From contig PTFA01000198.1 of NCBI GenBank assembly GCA_003342895.1, positions 1,815,640-1,879,639 of the forward strand: a stretch of 64,000 nucleotides of DNA. Reading direction: 5' to 3'. The DNA is from Casuarius casuarius. Its lineage: Eukaryota > Chordata > Aves > Casuariiformes > Casuariidae. Shown one piece after another: positions 37,046-47,900 of the stretch. A program made the translations under genes and the position numbers. The first letter of the stretch is position 1; each line of letters opens with the position of its first letter. Below the pieces are notes generated by a model, which saw only the letters and a program-made list of their open reading frames with translations, did not search any database and had not been told where the DNA came from.

Positions 37046-37885
37046 AAATCTTTTTCACGTTCAAGCCAGTGAAAGAAAAATCAGACTGACCTAGACTCTC
37101 CTAATTGCCTCCTCTTTGGACCAAGGATTTTATCTATTCTAATCCAGCTAGGCTTGGAAATCAGATTATGAAGCCTTGCATATAAATTTATTTTCAGCTT
37201 TGTTCAGTAACACCTGACTTCTTGCTCCAGAGGAAAAAAACAATCTGATTTCTTAATTCTAATTTAATTTTTATAAATAGGTAACTTTTTAAAAACTTGA
37301 AATATATACCCTTGCATTAATTACATTAATTGCCCTTTTTCAGCTGGAAGAGAGGTCTTTTTTTATAAAAAGAAAAAGATCCTGCAGACATGGAAAACCA
37401 TCCAGACAGAGTGCAGGTATAGAACAGTCATCTGAATCCTCCCTGCTACTGTTTTTTAAAAAAATAAAAAATAATAAAAAAATCACAGAATAGTTTCTTG
37501 TTCAAAAAATCATAAGGAGAGGTTCTAGGGTTATTTCAAGTCAAAGTAAGGACTATCTTACAATATAAATAAGACTGTCTCATGACAGTCAATCTTGTTT
37601 CAAACAACAGTACAGAACTCGGCCCAAGTCTTTCTCATGCTTTTAAAGAATCGTTGTCACTTCCATGAGTTCTCTTCTGTTTGTTATTTAATCTCATGCA
37701 GCATGTAAGGAAATTAATTCTCCGCAGGTCTGAAATGGTTTCTATAATGGATATGTGGCTTAAGTTGGCCTGCTTTATCTGTCAAGGGCAATTCTGATTC
37801 CTTTGGCTCCTGGCAAGAAGGCAGATTCCTGTGCACACTTTGCTAGCGCCCTGCACCCCTGCTCCGGGTGCCTCGTGGGACGTGG
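37046..37885. other. AT-rich non-coding sequence
   Basis: Contains A-rich patches (37457-37480) and several TTAATT cores. No open frame or repeat family is supported. Confidence 0.55.
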
Positions 37886-37961
37886 GTGTTGGGGGGGTTG
37901 TGGTTGTGTGTGGTTTTTTCTTTTTTTCTTTTTTCTTTTTTTCTTTGTATGTGCTTTGCAG
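37886..37961 (+). repeat. G/T-rich then (CTTTTTT)n pyrimidine tract
   Basis: A GGTGTTGGGGGGGTTGTGG patch passes into a C/T tract with interrupted T runs, ending TTTGCAG at 37961. The end has the form of a splice acceptor; see the following entry. Confidence 0.8.
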
Positions 37962-38096
37962 GATCACAATCACTTGCAAGCTGCTTTAAGTTCTGTGGGG
38001 ATAAAAGGCAATACATCAATCTCTGATTATGATTATGACTATGGTAACGAGAGCTGTCTGAGGAACAACAAATTCTGTCTTGCAACAGCCCATAAG
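37962..38096 (+). other. Exon-like open segment (weak candidate)
   Basis: A 135-bp, phase-0 segment between a strong-looking acceptor (long polypyrimidine tract and TTTGCAG) and a weak donor (AAG then GTTTTG at 38097). It encodes 45 residues with an acidic tyrosine run DYDYDYG and two N-glycosylation sequons (NTS, NES). The DY run comes from a short GATTAT repeat. The frame stays open to a TGA ending at 38159. No family recognised. A chance T-rich tract upstream of an open frame is the leading alternative. Confidence 0.18.
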
Positions 38097-41000
38097 GTTT
38101 TGAAATTCCCTGCTGGAATGAGATCAAACCTTTCACTGTCTGTGAAGCAGAGCTGTTGAAACATCCATTTTCAGAAACCTACCCTTGAACATGTAGCTAA
38201 ACTCAATATATTGTTACTAGGCCTAGAAATTTCAATAATATCTGAAAAAATGTTTTGGAGGGCGGTAACGTTCACACCCAGAGTTCCCGTATGGAGGAGA
38301 ACATAACCTTATTATATTCTTATTCTCTGTTTGGGCAAATGTTGACTTACTGTATTTCTTTACTTTTAAGGCTTTCAAAATGGACCTTAAATGGAGATGG
38401 GGTTAGTACACAGTGGATTAGAGTTTGCATTTTTGGGGTGTTTCATTAAGGAGAGTTAGTACTAGGCCAGTTTGGATGTCACTCTCCCCTGGTCTGTGTG
38501 CTGCTTTGTTTTTTTGGTGACTCGTGTGACGCTCGACTATGTCACCTTCAGTGACCAGAGAAAACTGCTTTTTAAGGCACGTGGAAGGAACTGTCAGATT
38601 ATGCCAATATGCAAAATACGTTGTGTTGAAATGGGATGACTAGGGGGCCTCTGGGGTGTGGCGAGACAGGTAGCCGTGTCTCTTGAAGACTGAAATTCTC
38701 TCCACCCTTTCCCCCGCCCCCAAAAGGGATGCAAGAAAACAATTGTGAAAGATATCAAAGGTCTTCTAATAAATGGACCTTTCAAGTGTGTTAAGAAAGC
38801 AAAGTGGGCAAAGTCTATGCTAGACTGCCTGCAAATAACTGAGATTCACAGGGGCGTAGGTAACTGAGTGGCTCAAGTACAGCGTGTATTAAGTGTTATG
38901 AAGGGATGGAAACTTCTTACTAAATAAATTCTGCTTCAAGCCTGTTATTCAGGCTTGAATCCAAATTTGGTTCTGTGTCCTTGAAATTTGCAGAAGACTC
39001 TGCCTCCTAATATTAATGTTTTAATTGCCCTATTTTTCACAAAAGAACTAACCATCCACACCTGGAATTTGGGCAGAGGAAACCAAATCTGGCTGTACAC
39101 TGTGTTTGGAGCCCTTCTGTATTTCTTATTATGAAGTTCCCATCAGCTTCAGGTGGGACTTACCCATTAATTGTTTTTTTCTTCATGCTCCTAAGCATCA
39201 CTTTGAAAAATGGATGTGCTTGCTCCTTCCCCTAGAGACTGGACATGTTGAAGGTGATCAGCACTGAAAAAATCTGTTCACAGAAGCAAAAGAGTTTTAT
39301 CTGTAGCCAGAAGGTGAATATTTTGACTTTCTTGGTTCTGCTAACACTTGTGTTTTTGTGGGTTTTTCCTCCCCTCTCTTCCACTTCCTCATGAGAAGAA
39401 CATCTTGTATTGATGGACAAGCATAAAAGACTCATGCTCCTGGCTTCGCTTAGTGGATCATCTAAAAATTCATGTAGTTGCTAGCTCATGAGAGGCACAA
39501 ACATTGAGTAGGGAGTTGCCCAAGTTTAGGCTCTCCTAAATCTCATCTTGACCAGGAATACCTTGAGAATTGTTAATATTTTCCACTGGCACTTATTGGA
39601 AGCATGAAGGACAGAGGTGACAGTGGAAATGAGGAGGGTGGGGGCAATAAACTTTTTGAAATTTTCAACATATAGTGATGTGGGACACGTCCATGTGGCC
39701 TAGCTGTTTAGCATTGAGCACTCCTGTCATTATCAAAGCAGAAACTCCATTTTTACAGCAGGGTTGGTCTTTGCCTTCATGAAGCCTTTCTCTTCCTGCC
39801 CCCTTCTTCACCTAAAAATTCCCAGGGCAATAATAGTTGAACTTTGGTGATCAATAGGCAGCTGCTGCCTAGTGCAAATCAGGTTTTTCCCATTCTGAAT
39901 TGCAGTGAGGAGGGACCAAAGCACTAGGTGACTTAGTGTGGATTTTTGCTTCAGAAATCTCTTAGCAGCCTTTGTTTGAGAACCTTGGTTAGGAGAAAGA
40001 AAGTGTGTGTTGGGGAGGGGAGCAGAGTGAAGCAAACGGAGGACTTGGAAGAAGCTCCTCTGACCTGCTGAAGAAAGGACTGAGGCGCTTGGACCTCAGT
40101 TCAAGGATCAGTTGTAAGTGTTGAGGCAACTACAGGGAAATGTAGGTATTATCTATTTTTTTACTGTCTTTTTGACTGGATCTACATCCCTTCAGAACTT
40201 TCATTTCCTGCTACTGAACGGACTTGCAAGGCCTTCATTTCGACTCGCTCGGGGCTCTGAAAAGTGAACTGCAAACCCAGAGAGCTGGAGGGGAAAGGGA
40301 ACGCTGCCTGGGGGTCAGATTAGGGGAACTAGCTTACATCTTGCAACATCCAGTTTGTGTCAGGGATGATAATTAACATAAGCTCCACTGGCACTGTGCT
40401 GAATTTATTGTGAGACTTTCTGCATATGTTGGGCAAAACCTGTCGCTGTGCCAAGATCATGTATCTGCAAGATACTTGGAGTAAGGCATCTCAAAAGAAC
40501 AGATTGCCTTACAACTATAACAACTCTAGAAGCATCTTATGTGTATGGATTTGCTGTTTCAAAACATTATCTCAGCAGAATATCATCCTTAAATGCTAGC
40601 CAAAACTCTAGCATTTACTCAGAGAAAGCATAAATCCAACCTTGCATAGGAGCAGAAGTGTTTTACAGAGGTCTGGCTTCTTTATAGGTAGCGTATGAAT
40701 TACCATAACATTACATAGAGTTCTAGGCACATTTATCCTTGAACTCAGGCTTTCACTAGTGGATATAGAACTTGGTGTTCCTAGGTTAATTTTTTTCTTG
40801 GAAAATGTCGATGACAATTCCTTGGCTGTTCAGCTGCAAACAGTGGCATTACAATACCAGCCCTCTGTGCATGTAGAGAGGCATAAAACAAGAAGTAATT
40901 GAAAGAGAGTTGCTAGAGCTAAGGAGGCAGATACTGTGTTTCAAAACACTATTTATCCCTTGGCGGGGAGTGTGTGAGAGCTGGACAAACTCTCAGGTTT

Positions 41001-44000
41001 CACTGGTCAAGGTAGCTTCTGCTGTTAGAGATGCAGACTTTGTATCACTTCCCATTTCATCAAGGGGAAATGAATTAGGCAAGTACAATTGTACTTGACA
41101 AATACTAGCAGCTCTTTGAAATTGGCTGCTTTATAGTACCGGAAAGGTTCAGGCATTTGGCAGCAGCACAGTATGCTGCCACTAACTGGGACCAAATCCC
41201 GACTCCCTTAAGCATTAGTCCCTGGCTTCAGTATTTAATTTAGGATTTCTGGTTCTCCCCGAGTTCCCCAGCTGGTTGTGCTGGGCAAAGCACAGAGGCA
41301 GGGGCTGGGCATGGGAGGACAGTCTGAACGAGTGGAAATACTCTTCTGAATTGCTTCTTCCCAGTCCTGGTTATGTTTCCTTTTTTTCAGCTACTTCTTT
41401 TCTCCTGCTGTTAGGACACCAAACCACGCAGCACAGGGACTGAAATGCAAAAAGAAATTGGCTAGAAAGGCAATGCTTTTCACATGCACAAAATTAGAGT
41501 GGAAGAAGGGGTGGAGACTTTTGTGACAGCCATTTTAAACTTTTATTGCAACTAGGCTTATCTACTGCCGCTCCTCAGACAGGAGTGTTTTGTTTGTTTT
41601 AAACTGATGGCTAAATCCCTTTTAAACCCTCTAGAATTTTACTCCTGTATTTCAAAGAGATCTGCAAATACAGCCTGAAGACAAATGTAATATGCAGAGC
41701 GAACGGTCGCCCTAGCATTACTCACCCTTATACTGTGCGTTTGCCTGTGAGGACCTGCATGTCTCCGTCTCTGCTCATTTCTGTGGTCTTGGTCTGCTTT
41801 TCTTGCCCTTGGGTTTCTGCTGTTTTTGATGGTCAGTGTTTTGGCCCTTCTTCACTTGCAGACCCCCTATATCTTCTCCTTCTGACTGACTTTGGTCTCT
41901 CAGGCTCTAAATATGACAGCATGAACCTTCCTAAAGAGACGTACTGAAAACCTGTAGTTCCCATTTAAGTGCCACATTGAAGCCTTCCCTGAGTGGGGCT
42001 TTGAGGAGGGCTGTATTACGGGTAGGTCTTCTGAAGTCTAAGAGAACCCTGCGCTCACATTGCTCTCTGGGCACTAATATGGATTTTTCTCTTGCCAGGA
42101 CACAATTTCATGAAACATAAGAATTTAGTAACCTCGAGTTCTCTTGTCTGCTCTGTCAAGTATAGATGAATGTGGTTGCTGGCCAGGTAGGCAGGTGTGT
42201 GTGATTGGACTACACTGTGATACCACAGGGCTTGTTTCTGCTCCCCCCTCATCCCACTCTTCCTTTTCACCTCTCTTTACTGCCTTCCCTCTGGCTTAAA
42301 TCCAGGACCTGGTTACACTCAAAAGTCCTTTTATGTTTTGGGGGAATTGTATTACTGACTTATGGGGGAGAGCTTTATGAAGAAATCATACCTGTGTAGA
42401 TTATATATATGGCAAAATGTAAGGGCTTTTTTTAATGCTTTAAGCAGTTGTAAGGTTAGCCCATAAATGCAAAAAGTGAATATGATCACATTAGTCAAAG
42501 GATTAGAGATTGCCTCTGCTACCATTAAAGATCCTGTTAACATGCTACCTCAGGAAGTCACAATGTACTTGCACAAAACTTATATTTAAAGCCATTACAT
42601 TACAGAGGAAGTCACTTCCAGAGCTGCTGTTCTGCTGACTTGAACATTGCTAAATTATCAACTTAAAAATAAAACCCTTAAACAATCACTTTCCATGCTT
42701 TCCTCATGTAAGCGCAGTGTGTAGAATAGATGCATGCTGATGCTGTTGCTGGTGCACTGCCTTGAGACCTGTTCCCAGATTTCCCTAATATTTTTTGTAC
42801 AATCCCTTTGTGTAAAGTCACCCTGAAGTCTATGGAAACGTTTAGGCTAACTTGTGTGAATGTGAACCAGAAAACTGGCTATCTCACAGCATACTTGTGG
42901 CCTTTTCAGCACACAGCTGGCCTGACAGTGCTTTTAGCTTGCAATCCACAATCACACTTTAACTTTCCCGCAGTCCATGCTTGTATGTATGCATACATGT
43001 AGTATCTGCATTTTCTGTATTCTTTGGAAAAGCCAGCTTGTCTGCCCTATGCTGGCTCAATGAAATGGGACATGCGGTGGCCACATCCCTGCCCAGTGTG
43101 TCCAGACTAGATGTAGACTGTGGTCTGTGTTGTAGCAGCACAGGCTTGGGCCAATATTCAGAGGCGTATCTAGCTCAAACTTTGCTCTTTCCTGTGGATG
43201 GTGGGTGCTGCTGGATGCATAGCCCAAACCCACATTTGAAGGGTGGTAAAGACGTAGGTGATGGGGACTAGAAACATGAGTGAATGCAACTCAGTTGGCC
43301 TGTAGGATCTGCGGATTGACTCCCCTGGGCTAATCACTCATCAGCTAGAGATCAAGTGAATGCTGCTCCCTGAAATGCACTGTGAAAACATTATCAAAAA
43401 AGAAAAATGTATTAAACCAATCATTATAACAAGAAAAATAAATATGTAAATAAATCATCACAGATCGAAAAGCAGCCAGCTACAAGGATGTGTTTTTGTT
43501 GTTGTTTCTCTATATATTTCCCACTGAGCTAAGAGAAGAAATTAAAAAGGAAAAAAAAAATGCACTGATGTTGAAATCAAATTTCAGTTTTCAAAAAGAA
43601 TGTGATTAGAATATTTGTTTATCCCACCCACCTCAATCTCTTCTTCTCTTGGGGATACAAATATTGCAGTCATAAGAACAATTTTAATTTACGTGGGAAA
43701 TGTATCTTAATTTTGCTATATTTGTAACTGGCTGAAGGGAGATTAGATCCATTGCTAACAAGTACCTTTCTGGAAAGTTTTCGCTTTATGCATTTTATGG
43801 GGAAAATACTTTAGTGTGATCTTTGGGAAATTAAATACACCTCCACTGCCAGCAGTAATGTGTGTCCTTGAGGCAAATCCTTATTGCTGTGTTTATATGT
43901 ATGATTGAAGTCTCTGGCGTTTCTCATGCAAGTGGAACAAGTGGGATTCTGTCAGCCTCTGACAGCAGTGATCGAGTGGTTGCTCCAGGGAAGGTATCAC

Positions 44001-44700
44001 TAATAGTCATATTAATTGTCTTAATTCTTCATGTGCTTACATTAAAGGGCTCTATGGTAAAAGCAAAACTTTAAGTCAGGTAATCACTTGTTAGGAAAAG
44101 TCAAATGGAGGAAAAATTAGGTGACGTCATCCTTCTATTTTAACCAATATTCCATAGAACTAGTGTAAATAAAAATACAGCTAGGTTCTTTTTTATAGCT
44201 GATGATTTCATTGCAAAATGTGCATTAATTAAAATCTTTATTTATGAGAAATGGTCAAAACAATGGAATGGAAGCTGGAATAGAGGAAGGAAGGAATATA
44301 AAGACTAAAATGATGAACCAGAATCACTTTTTCTCAGGATTCGGGTTTGTGAAATTTTAGTTTGTGACTTTTTCTTTGGGCTGGCATGGGAATGAATATA
44401 ATAAATCTGTTTTAAAATGTCAAGACAGGGAAAAAATATTCCTGGTCAGCAATAAATCCCCACCACATAAGTATTTTAGATCCTATGGGGAAGCTGTCTG
44501 AGCTCTTCTCAGAACAGACCGTATAAATTCAGGACTCTGCCTTTTGTGTATTTATTTTCAGTAGGCTTAGCCATAGCCTTGTACTGAATGATGTCTGCTG
44601 AGGTAAACACCAGCTACAGGGTTTTTTCTTTTCTGCTTCAGAGCTGCCCGGTTCTGAGGTGTTGATTCTGGTCTGTTTTGTGCAATGAAGCTCCTCAGCA
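38097..44700. other. Long non-coding unique stretch
   Basis: No gene supported in 6.6 kb. A 14-bp palindrome ATGTATGCATACAT lies at 42985-42998 in a decayed GTAT/CATAC simple repeat. The phrase GGGACCAAATCCCGACTCCC near 41188 vaguely recalls old palindromic amniote repeats. A full CRE (TGACGTCA) is at 44122-44129. Confidence 0.5.
44122..44129. promoter_or_regulatory. Consensus CRE palindrome TGACGTCA
   Basis: Exact 8-bp CREB/ATF consensus. CpG-containing CREs are depleted by CpG decay in vertebrate DNA, so a perfect one is mildly notable. No TATA box or CpG cluster is adjacent; the nearest CpG cluster is about 650 bp downstream. Confidence 0.3.
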
Positions 44701-44778
44701 TATTTTAGTTTCTCAGGGAGTGCTGGCACTGCTCTCTGACTCTGCGATGGGGTGAGGATGGCTGCTGGTGGACCTTCT

Positions 44779-44902
44779 CGGCATCCGTTTCCAGGTGCAC
44801 AAACCCAGGGAGCGCACTATTCCCGAGGGCAGAACTGAGCGAGGAGCGTCCCTTGCTGCCGGGATCGTCCCGGCGCTCGGTAGTGCCGGCCTGCACAGCC
44901 GT
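44779..44902. promoter_or_regulatory. Small CpG cluster
   Basis: About 13 CpG dinucleotides in roughly 124 bp, with blocks such as GGGATCGTCCCGGCGCTCGG. This sits in a genome stretch where CpGs are otherwise rare. It is shorter than a conventional CpG island. It could be a minor or distal promoter, an orphan CpG element, or a GC-rich relic. Open frames on both strands (80-91 codons) follow from the composition. Confidence 0.4.
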
Positions 44903-47900
44903 CCTGGGCAGCTGGAGGTGCAGAGCCTGTGGCCCAGGGAATATAGTTGCAGGATGGCTGGCTCAATAGCTAGGAACGGTGAAACCACGAGCTTTTTAAC
45001 AGCTTTTTAGGAGGCTGTCATGACTCTAAAACATATTTTTTCTGATTTGCTTCAAGTATACCATTTTGGCTACCTGAAGTATACTACAATTTTATCAAGA
45101 TTTACTTGGACCAATGTATACATATATTGAAAGACAGAACTTTTTTGCAGCTCTGTTTCTTCTCTTCAGATCCTGACAGTAACCATCAAAACATTGCTTT
45201 TGTCTTGGAGGAAAGATTTTGATCACCTCTGACCTTCACACAAACTAGAGACTGTTCTACTGTTCTCTGCCTTTGGCAAGTACCTGTTCTCCAAAATCTA
45301 CCCTACCTTTGGATAGCAAAAGCCAGTGGTTAAACTTCTTCAGTGGAAGCTCAGTTGCATGACGAGCTGGCATTACTTAACATGATTCTCTTTGAACAAG
45401 CAGAAAAAACTNCCAAAAAAAAAAAAAAAAATTGTTCATTTTAGTCCATTGTGGGCATTGAGTCTGTACACTGGGAAGTCTGGTGGAATTCTTAAAGGAA
45501 TTCTCTGTTTGAGTGCTAACATTTCCCAGGTAATTTCTTCTGCTTGCCTTGTGCTGTTTGCATCTGAAAGATTTTATTTGAAATACAGTTGCAAAACTAT
45601 GTACATATGTTCTGATCCAGTTCATAGTGAAATCAGGGAAAGTGTCTCCTCAGTATCAACACTTGCATTTAACTCCTAAACATAAAAGAAATAACTTTGA
45701 GCTGTGTTTCAGTGCAAAGACAGTTTCCTGAATGATGAGTAATGGGAATTTATACAATGATGTTTTACTTGCAGTGGGCCCAAATCTGTCACCTATTTCT
45801 GCTTGAAAACAATACAATCGAATTTGATTGTTGTATCAGAGTGTGTGTGTGAGGGTGCATGAACACAGGGCTTCAGAACAAAGATTGCAGTATTGACGCT
45901 TCAAGGTATTGCAGGTACTGCGTGTCTCATCCTGAGGTCCAGGTTCATAGAATATGTGGGTGTACGCTTTGGAGTGTCTGTTTAGTGTAAACATCTGCAT
46001 TTTGATTGTAAAGACAAGGAACATTGGCCTAAGCAGGATCTGGTCTTTTTTATTTGGTTTAAAGAAATGAAGAATTTTAGTCTAGCAGTGGCGCTTTATT
46101 CTTTCTAATACACCTCACTGCAGTTAATTATTTTGAGATTTCTAGTTTTACCAAGCTCTAATAAACTTTTACCAGGTGTGGGCTGTGTCCCAGATACCAC
46201 ATATTTTACAAAGCAAAGATTAGCTTTTATACAAAAAAGCTGAATGCATATTGAACATTTCAGCTGTGGCCAGTTTACCACCATGATTTTGCTGGAGCAT
46301 TAGACTGAAATTTTTATTTTTCTATGAGTTTCAATCTTTAAAAAGGCTATATTTTTAATGGGAGGCAGCAGGTAGAATGCTACTTATCTGATCTTTGAAT
46401 TCTTTTGTGTCTTGAAACTCTTCTCTTATTTAGTCTTCATGTCCTTTAGTGACCTTCTGTGCCATAGGTTCTTTCTGTGGGGGTGGAAATGGATTTCCTG
46501 ATGTTACCAAGTGACATCTAAGAGCCTCTCTCTTGATTGAGAGCAAACAGTGATGTCATGGGAAACTGGCAGTATCAGGCAGACTGACATTTTCAGAGTG
46601 TGTTACACTTTGTGCCGTTTACTTGATTCTGGTGAACTTAGCAGCCAATTCTGCAAGCCTTCGAGCTGAAATCAGGATATCTCAGTACTGGATAGGGAAC
46701 TGTTTTACCCCATTTTCACCCTATTAAGCAGCATGCACCCTGAACAGCACCCCTCTGGAGTTCACCCAAGTTATGGGCTAGGTGCAGAAAGTACTGAATG
46801 AGTTTTGTGGTGTGTTTCTCTACATGCAGGAGTTAAAACTAGGAGATCGTTTTGGCCCAGTTTAGAGGTGACAAAGGGGAGATATAGGAACAACTCACAC
46901 TGGTTGTGATGGCCTCTTCAGGGAAGATTTTTGAGAGTGATTTAGGCATAGTTTGTTCAGCCTTTGAGCAAAAGGATGGGCAGGGTCAGGACTTGGCAGT
47001 CTTCAAAAGGCAATGCATCAGCTTTTATCTTTCCTTTTCTTTTCTATTTTTCTTTTATCTTTAAACCCTCTATAGAAACTCAATGAGATCTGGGAGATGC
47101 TGTCTTTCTGAGGCAAGGTATATGACCAGGTAATTGACTATATCACGTGCGATGGGACAAGACAGCTCCTGCTAAATCCGGAAGTCAGGAGATACCTCCC
47201 CAAATGTTTCCAACTTGCTGCATCTTTCAAATCTGACTATATGCCATCTGTGGCAGTCAAGATATCTGCAGACCTCTGTGTTCTGTGGACTCCAGAGGTT
47301 ATTCTGTGCCCTATTTTGGATTATTCTAGTCTTGCAACCTGCATGTCTATGGGTTCATGTCTATCACCACTTGTATGAAGGTATTATCCTGTTCCCTGCT
47401 CAAGAACCAGCTTGTACTTTTTCTCTAAAGTTCATGAATTTAATTCTGTTCTTTCCTGTTGATATTGGCAAGTATCTATCAGAGAGAACACCCTGTGTGT
47501 TTTCATTGTGGCCATCTGTCCTGGTATTAACAAAATGATTGCATAATCTAAACAGCAGAATCCTTTGAGAGGAGGAAAAAGACACACAAGTCCTGTGGTT
47601 GACATACACTGTAGTGATCCAAATTATTATGGAATCAGAAATAATAATAATAATGTATTAGATTTCTCAGTGGAAAAGTGCTAAACCTTCTAAGGAACAA
47701 TTAAAAATGCAATATGCAATAAAAGCACCCAACCATAGTAAAAATGAATGCCTCAGACTCCAGAGCACTTATAAAAAACAAAGGCATCTTGGTGCATTTT
47801 GAAACGGAGAATCATAATTAAAACACCCTTTTTGACAAAGAGAAGAGACGTTCTTTTCTCATTTGAATGACTTTCATGTTTCTGTCCTCCCTGATTAGAA

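Noticed and set aside
37998..38070. Chemokine-receptor N-terminus suggested by the DYDYDYG run
   Set aside because: No transmembrane helix follows before the stop, and the run comes from a short GATTAT repeat.
42985..42998. 14-bp palindrome ATGTATGCATACAT
   Set aside because: Explained by a decayed GTAT/CATAC simple repeat.
43862..44074. Small membrane-protein-like frame (N-terminal hydrophobic, C-terminal hydrophobic)
   Set aside because: It begins at GTG, and the nearby ATG is in another frame. No eukaryotic start or splice evidence.
46640..46690. Possible old amniote repeat (AGCCAATTCTGCAAGCCTT)
   Set aside because: Only one short block matches the remembered consensus, and no mirrored arm is visible.
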